DNA of 64,000 nt from NCBI GenBank assembly GCA_026705025.1, contig JAPPBN010000046.1:62001-126000 (forward strand), in the 5' to 3' direction. Source of the DNA: Bin125 sp026705025. Lineage in GTDB: Bacteria > Chloroflexota > Dehalococcoidia > Bin125. The notes under the pieces were generated by a model. It was not told where the DNA came from, ran no database searches, and saw only the letters and a list, made by a program, of their open reading frames with translations. Position numbers and translations under genes: made by a program. Shown here one piece after another: positions 62,414 to 64,000 of this stretch. Position 1 is the stretch's first letter. The number at the start of each line of letters is the position of its first letter.

Positions 62414-63982
62414 CTAAGGGCGGACCCCTGCCTTGCCCTTGACGCCGAGGGTGGTCGAGATCGTGTCGTAGGCATGCTCGAGGAAGCGGTAGATGTAGGA
62501 GCGGGTCTGGCGCGGGTCGATGATGTCCTCAATCCCGAACGCCTCCGCCGTGCGGAACGGGTTGCGGAACTGGAGCAGGTGCTCCTCGATCTCACGACGC
62601 CGCTTGTCCGGATCGGGCGCGCTCTCAATCTCCCGCCGGTACGCCGCGGCGACGCCTCCCTCGATCGGGATCGAACCCCAGTCGCCCGAAGGCCAGCCGA
62701 CGCGGTAGTTCATCGTGCCGACGTTGGCCGTCGCCTGACCGGCCATGCCGTAGTTCTTGCGCGTGATCACGGTGAACACGGGAACTGAGGCGAGGTACGT
62801 CGCCCAGTAGGCGCGCATTCCGTGACGCAGCGTGCCCGTAGCTTCGGCCTGCGGACCCAGCATGAAGCCGGGCACGTCGGCGATGAACACAATCGGAATG
62901 TGGAAGTGATCGCAGAGCTCGACGAAATGTCCCTGCTTGTCAGCCGAGTCGGCGGTCATCGCGCCGGCCAGCATGCTGGGATTGTTGGCCACAATGCCAA
63001 CGACATAACCGCCGATCCGGGCGAAGAGCGTATGCACCGTCGTGCCAAACTCCGGCTTGATCTCGAAGAACTCGCCGTCGTCGACAAGGAGCTTGATCAG
63101 CTTGAGCATGTTGTACGGCCTCGTCCGCTTGCGCGGAACGATGCTGAGCAGCGCCTCCTCCTCGCGGTCGGGCGAATCGTCGGTCGCTTTGAATGGCGGT
63201 TGCTGATAGACGTTCTGCGGCATGTAACTGAGAAACGTCTTCATCTGATCGATTGCGTCGTACTCGTCCGTGGCCCGGTTGTCGATGGCCCCGGATTGGG
63301 CCACGTGAATGTCCGGCCCGCCCAGCTGGTCTTTGGTGATGTCGAGTCCTAGCGCCCGTTTGACCAGCGGCGGACCGCCGGCAAACAATGCCCCCTGTGG
63401 CGTCATCACCGTGAAGTGTCCGAGCATCACCCGCGCGGCGACTCCGCCAGCGGTCGAACCGGAGGCGCCGAAGACGAGCGGCACTTCCTGGCCGGCGCGG
63501 ATGTCGGGACCGAACACGTCGAAACTACTGGGCAGGTGCCCGTGCCCGTCGCCTTCGGCGGCGACGTTGGCCCCGGCGCCTTCGTGGAAGACGATCAGCG
63601 GCACGCGGTACTCACGCGCCATGTCGGCCAGAAACAGGCTCTTGAAGCGCTCTTGGGTGCTGATGTCGGCGGCCCCGCCGCCGACCGTGAAATCCTCGCC
63701 GCCGACCACGACCGAACGACCATCGACCTTGGCCAGTCCGCCGATGTAGGGCAGCGGTGTGAAGTCCCTGAACTCGCGGTCTTCGTATGTCCCGTACCCG
63801 GCCAGACCGCCGATTTCGTGGAAGCTGCCCGGATCGACGAGCGCGTCGATGCGGTCGCGGATGGTCAGCTTGCCCAGCTCGCGTTGGCGATTGACGCGTT
63901 CCTCGCCGCCCATCTTGAGCGCCAGCTTGCGGCGGAGGTTGAGTTCATCGACTTCGGGTTGCCAGTTGGTCGGTTCGGACAT
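62414..63982 (-). CDS. Acyl-CoA carboxylase carboxyltransferase (beta) subunit
   Basis: The 522-residue protein matches the carboxyl transferase family (propionyl/methylcrotonyl/geranyl-CoA carboxylase beta or decarboxylase alpha). Near the N-terminus is RQRELGKLTIRDRIDALVDPGSFHEIG. GASGSTAGGVAARVMLGHFTVM and GGPPLVKRALG form the first carboxyl-transfer subdomain; FVELCDHFHIPIVFIADVPGFMLGPQAEATG and the GMAGQATANVGTMNYRVGWPSG stretch lie in the second. Such subunits transfer carboxyl from biotin to acyl-CoA. No biotin carboxylase gene is in the window; it may follow beyond the right-hand or left side. It is transcribed from near the window's end. Confidence 0.9.
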   Translation of the reverse strand: MSEPTNWQPEVDELNLRRKLALKMGGEERVNRQRELGKLTIRDRIDALVDPGSFHEIGGLAGYGTYEDREFRDFTPLPYIGGLAKVDGRSVVVGGEDFTVGGGAADISTQERFKSLFLADMAREYRVPLIVFHEGAGANVAAEGDGHGHLPSSFDVFGPDIRAGQEVPLVFGASGSTAGGVAARVMLGHFTVMTPQGALFAGGPPLVKRALGLDITKDQLGGPDIHVAQSGAIDNRATDEYDAIDQMKTFLSYMPQNVYQQPPFKATDDSPDREEEALLSIVPRKRTRPYNMLKLIKLLVDDGEFFEIKPEFGTTVHTLFARIGGYVVGIVANNPSMLAGAMTADSADKQGHFVELCDHFHIPIVFIADVPGFMLGPQAEATGTLRHGMRAYWATYLASVPVFTVITRKNYGMAGQATANVGTMNYRVGWPSGDWGSIPIEGGVAAAYRREIESAPDPDKRRREIEEHLLQFRNPFRTAEAFGIEDIIDPRQTRSYIYRFLEHAYDTISTTLGVKGKAGVRP

Positions 63983-64000
63983 CGCATGCTCCTGGAGTCT

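Overview
The window is about 64 kb of high-GC bacterial chromosome with dense, intact genes on both strands and no prophage, integrase or CRISPR array. Several features suggest a Chloroflexota lineage of the SAR202/Dehalococcoidia type. These are the abundance of CoA-linked catabolic genes (three family III CoA-transferase genes, two enoyl-CoA hydratases, an acyl-CoA dehydrogenase, a thiolase with its DUF35 partner, a carboxyltransferase), two deazaflavin (F420)-type oxidoreductases, several amidohydrolases, a long RecG with an N-terminal extension, and an arg cluster holding a UPF0182 gene. This assignment is inference; no rRNA gene is present.

Layout. 1-1884: the 5' part of a penicillin-binding lipoprotein gene running off the left edge. 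2022-14426: acyl-CoA dehydrogenase, two secreted proteins, a fused CoA-transferase, thiolase/DUF35, a PQQ-type sugar dehydrogenase lipoprotein, and a thioredoxin/NHL protein with an in-frame TGA. 14423-18871 (minus): amidohydrolase, enoyl-CoA hydratase, Fic protein with a repeat array upstream, and an LLM oxidoreductase. 18985-26215: transporter, DUF2461, cupin, Ldh-type dehydrogenase, a repeat-bearing gap, an unknown gene, a secreted HNH nuclease and an amidohydrolase. 26226-30517: a second Fic gene behind large palindromes, an Mrr-type nuclease with an overlapping membrane Mrr-like partner, and an isocitrate/isopropylmalate dehydrogenase homologue. 30536-33568: a selenocysteine tRNA gene and a VTC/DUF4956/CotH module. 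33561-38401: D-aminoacylase type hydrolase and CoA-transferase/hydratase genes. 38515-51668: arginine biosynthesis (argC, argJ, argB, argD, argG, argH) with interspersed other genes, ending in rpe. 51665-58888: GNAT protein, RRM protein, rpmB, then fakA-like, degV and recG. 59204-64000: argS, trpS, a deazaflavin-dependent nitroreductase homologue and an acyl-CoA carboxyltransferase.

The most striking result is a likely selenoprotein. The gene at 12918-14426 has TGA exactly where relatives (for example human NHLRC2) carry the first cysteine of the thioredoxin CxxC motif. A perfect 8-bp hairpin with an AGUU loop lies 17 nt downstream, in the position of a bacterial SECIS element. About 16 kb away, at 30536-30633 on the minus strand, is a tRNA gene with anticodon UCA, a long variable arm and a 3' CCA, i.e. 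selC. The two loci support each other. selA, selB and selD are not in the window.

A second theme is repetitive regulatory-looking DNA: three arrays with strict 10-bp periodicity (two loci share the same decamer, one of them inside recG), a 70-72 bp array upstream of the first fic gene, long perfect palindromes upstream of the second, and a paired inverted REP element upstream of argS whose arms differ by compensatory changes.
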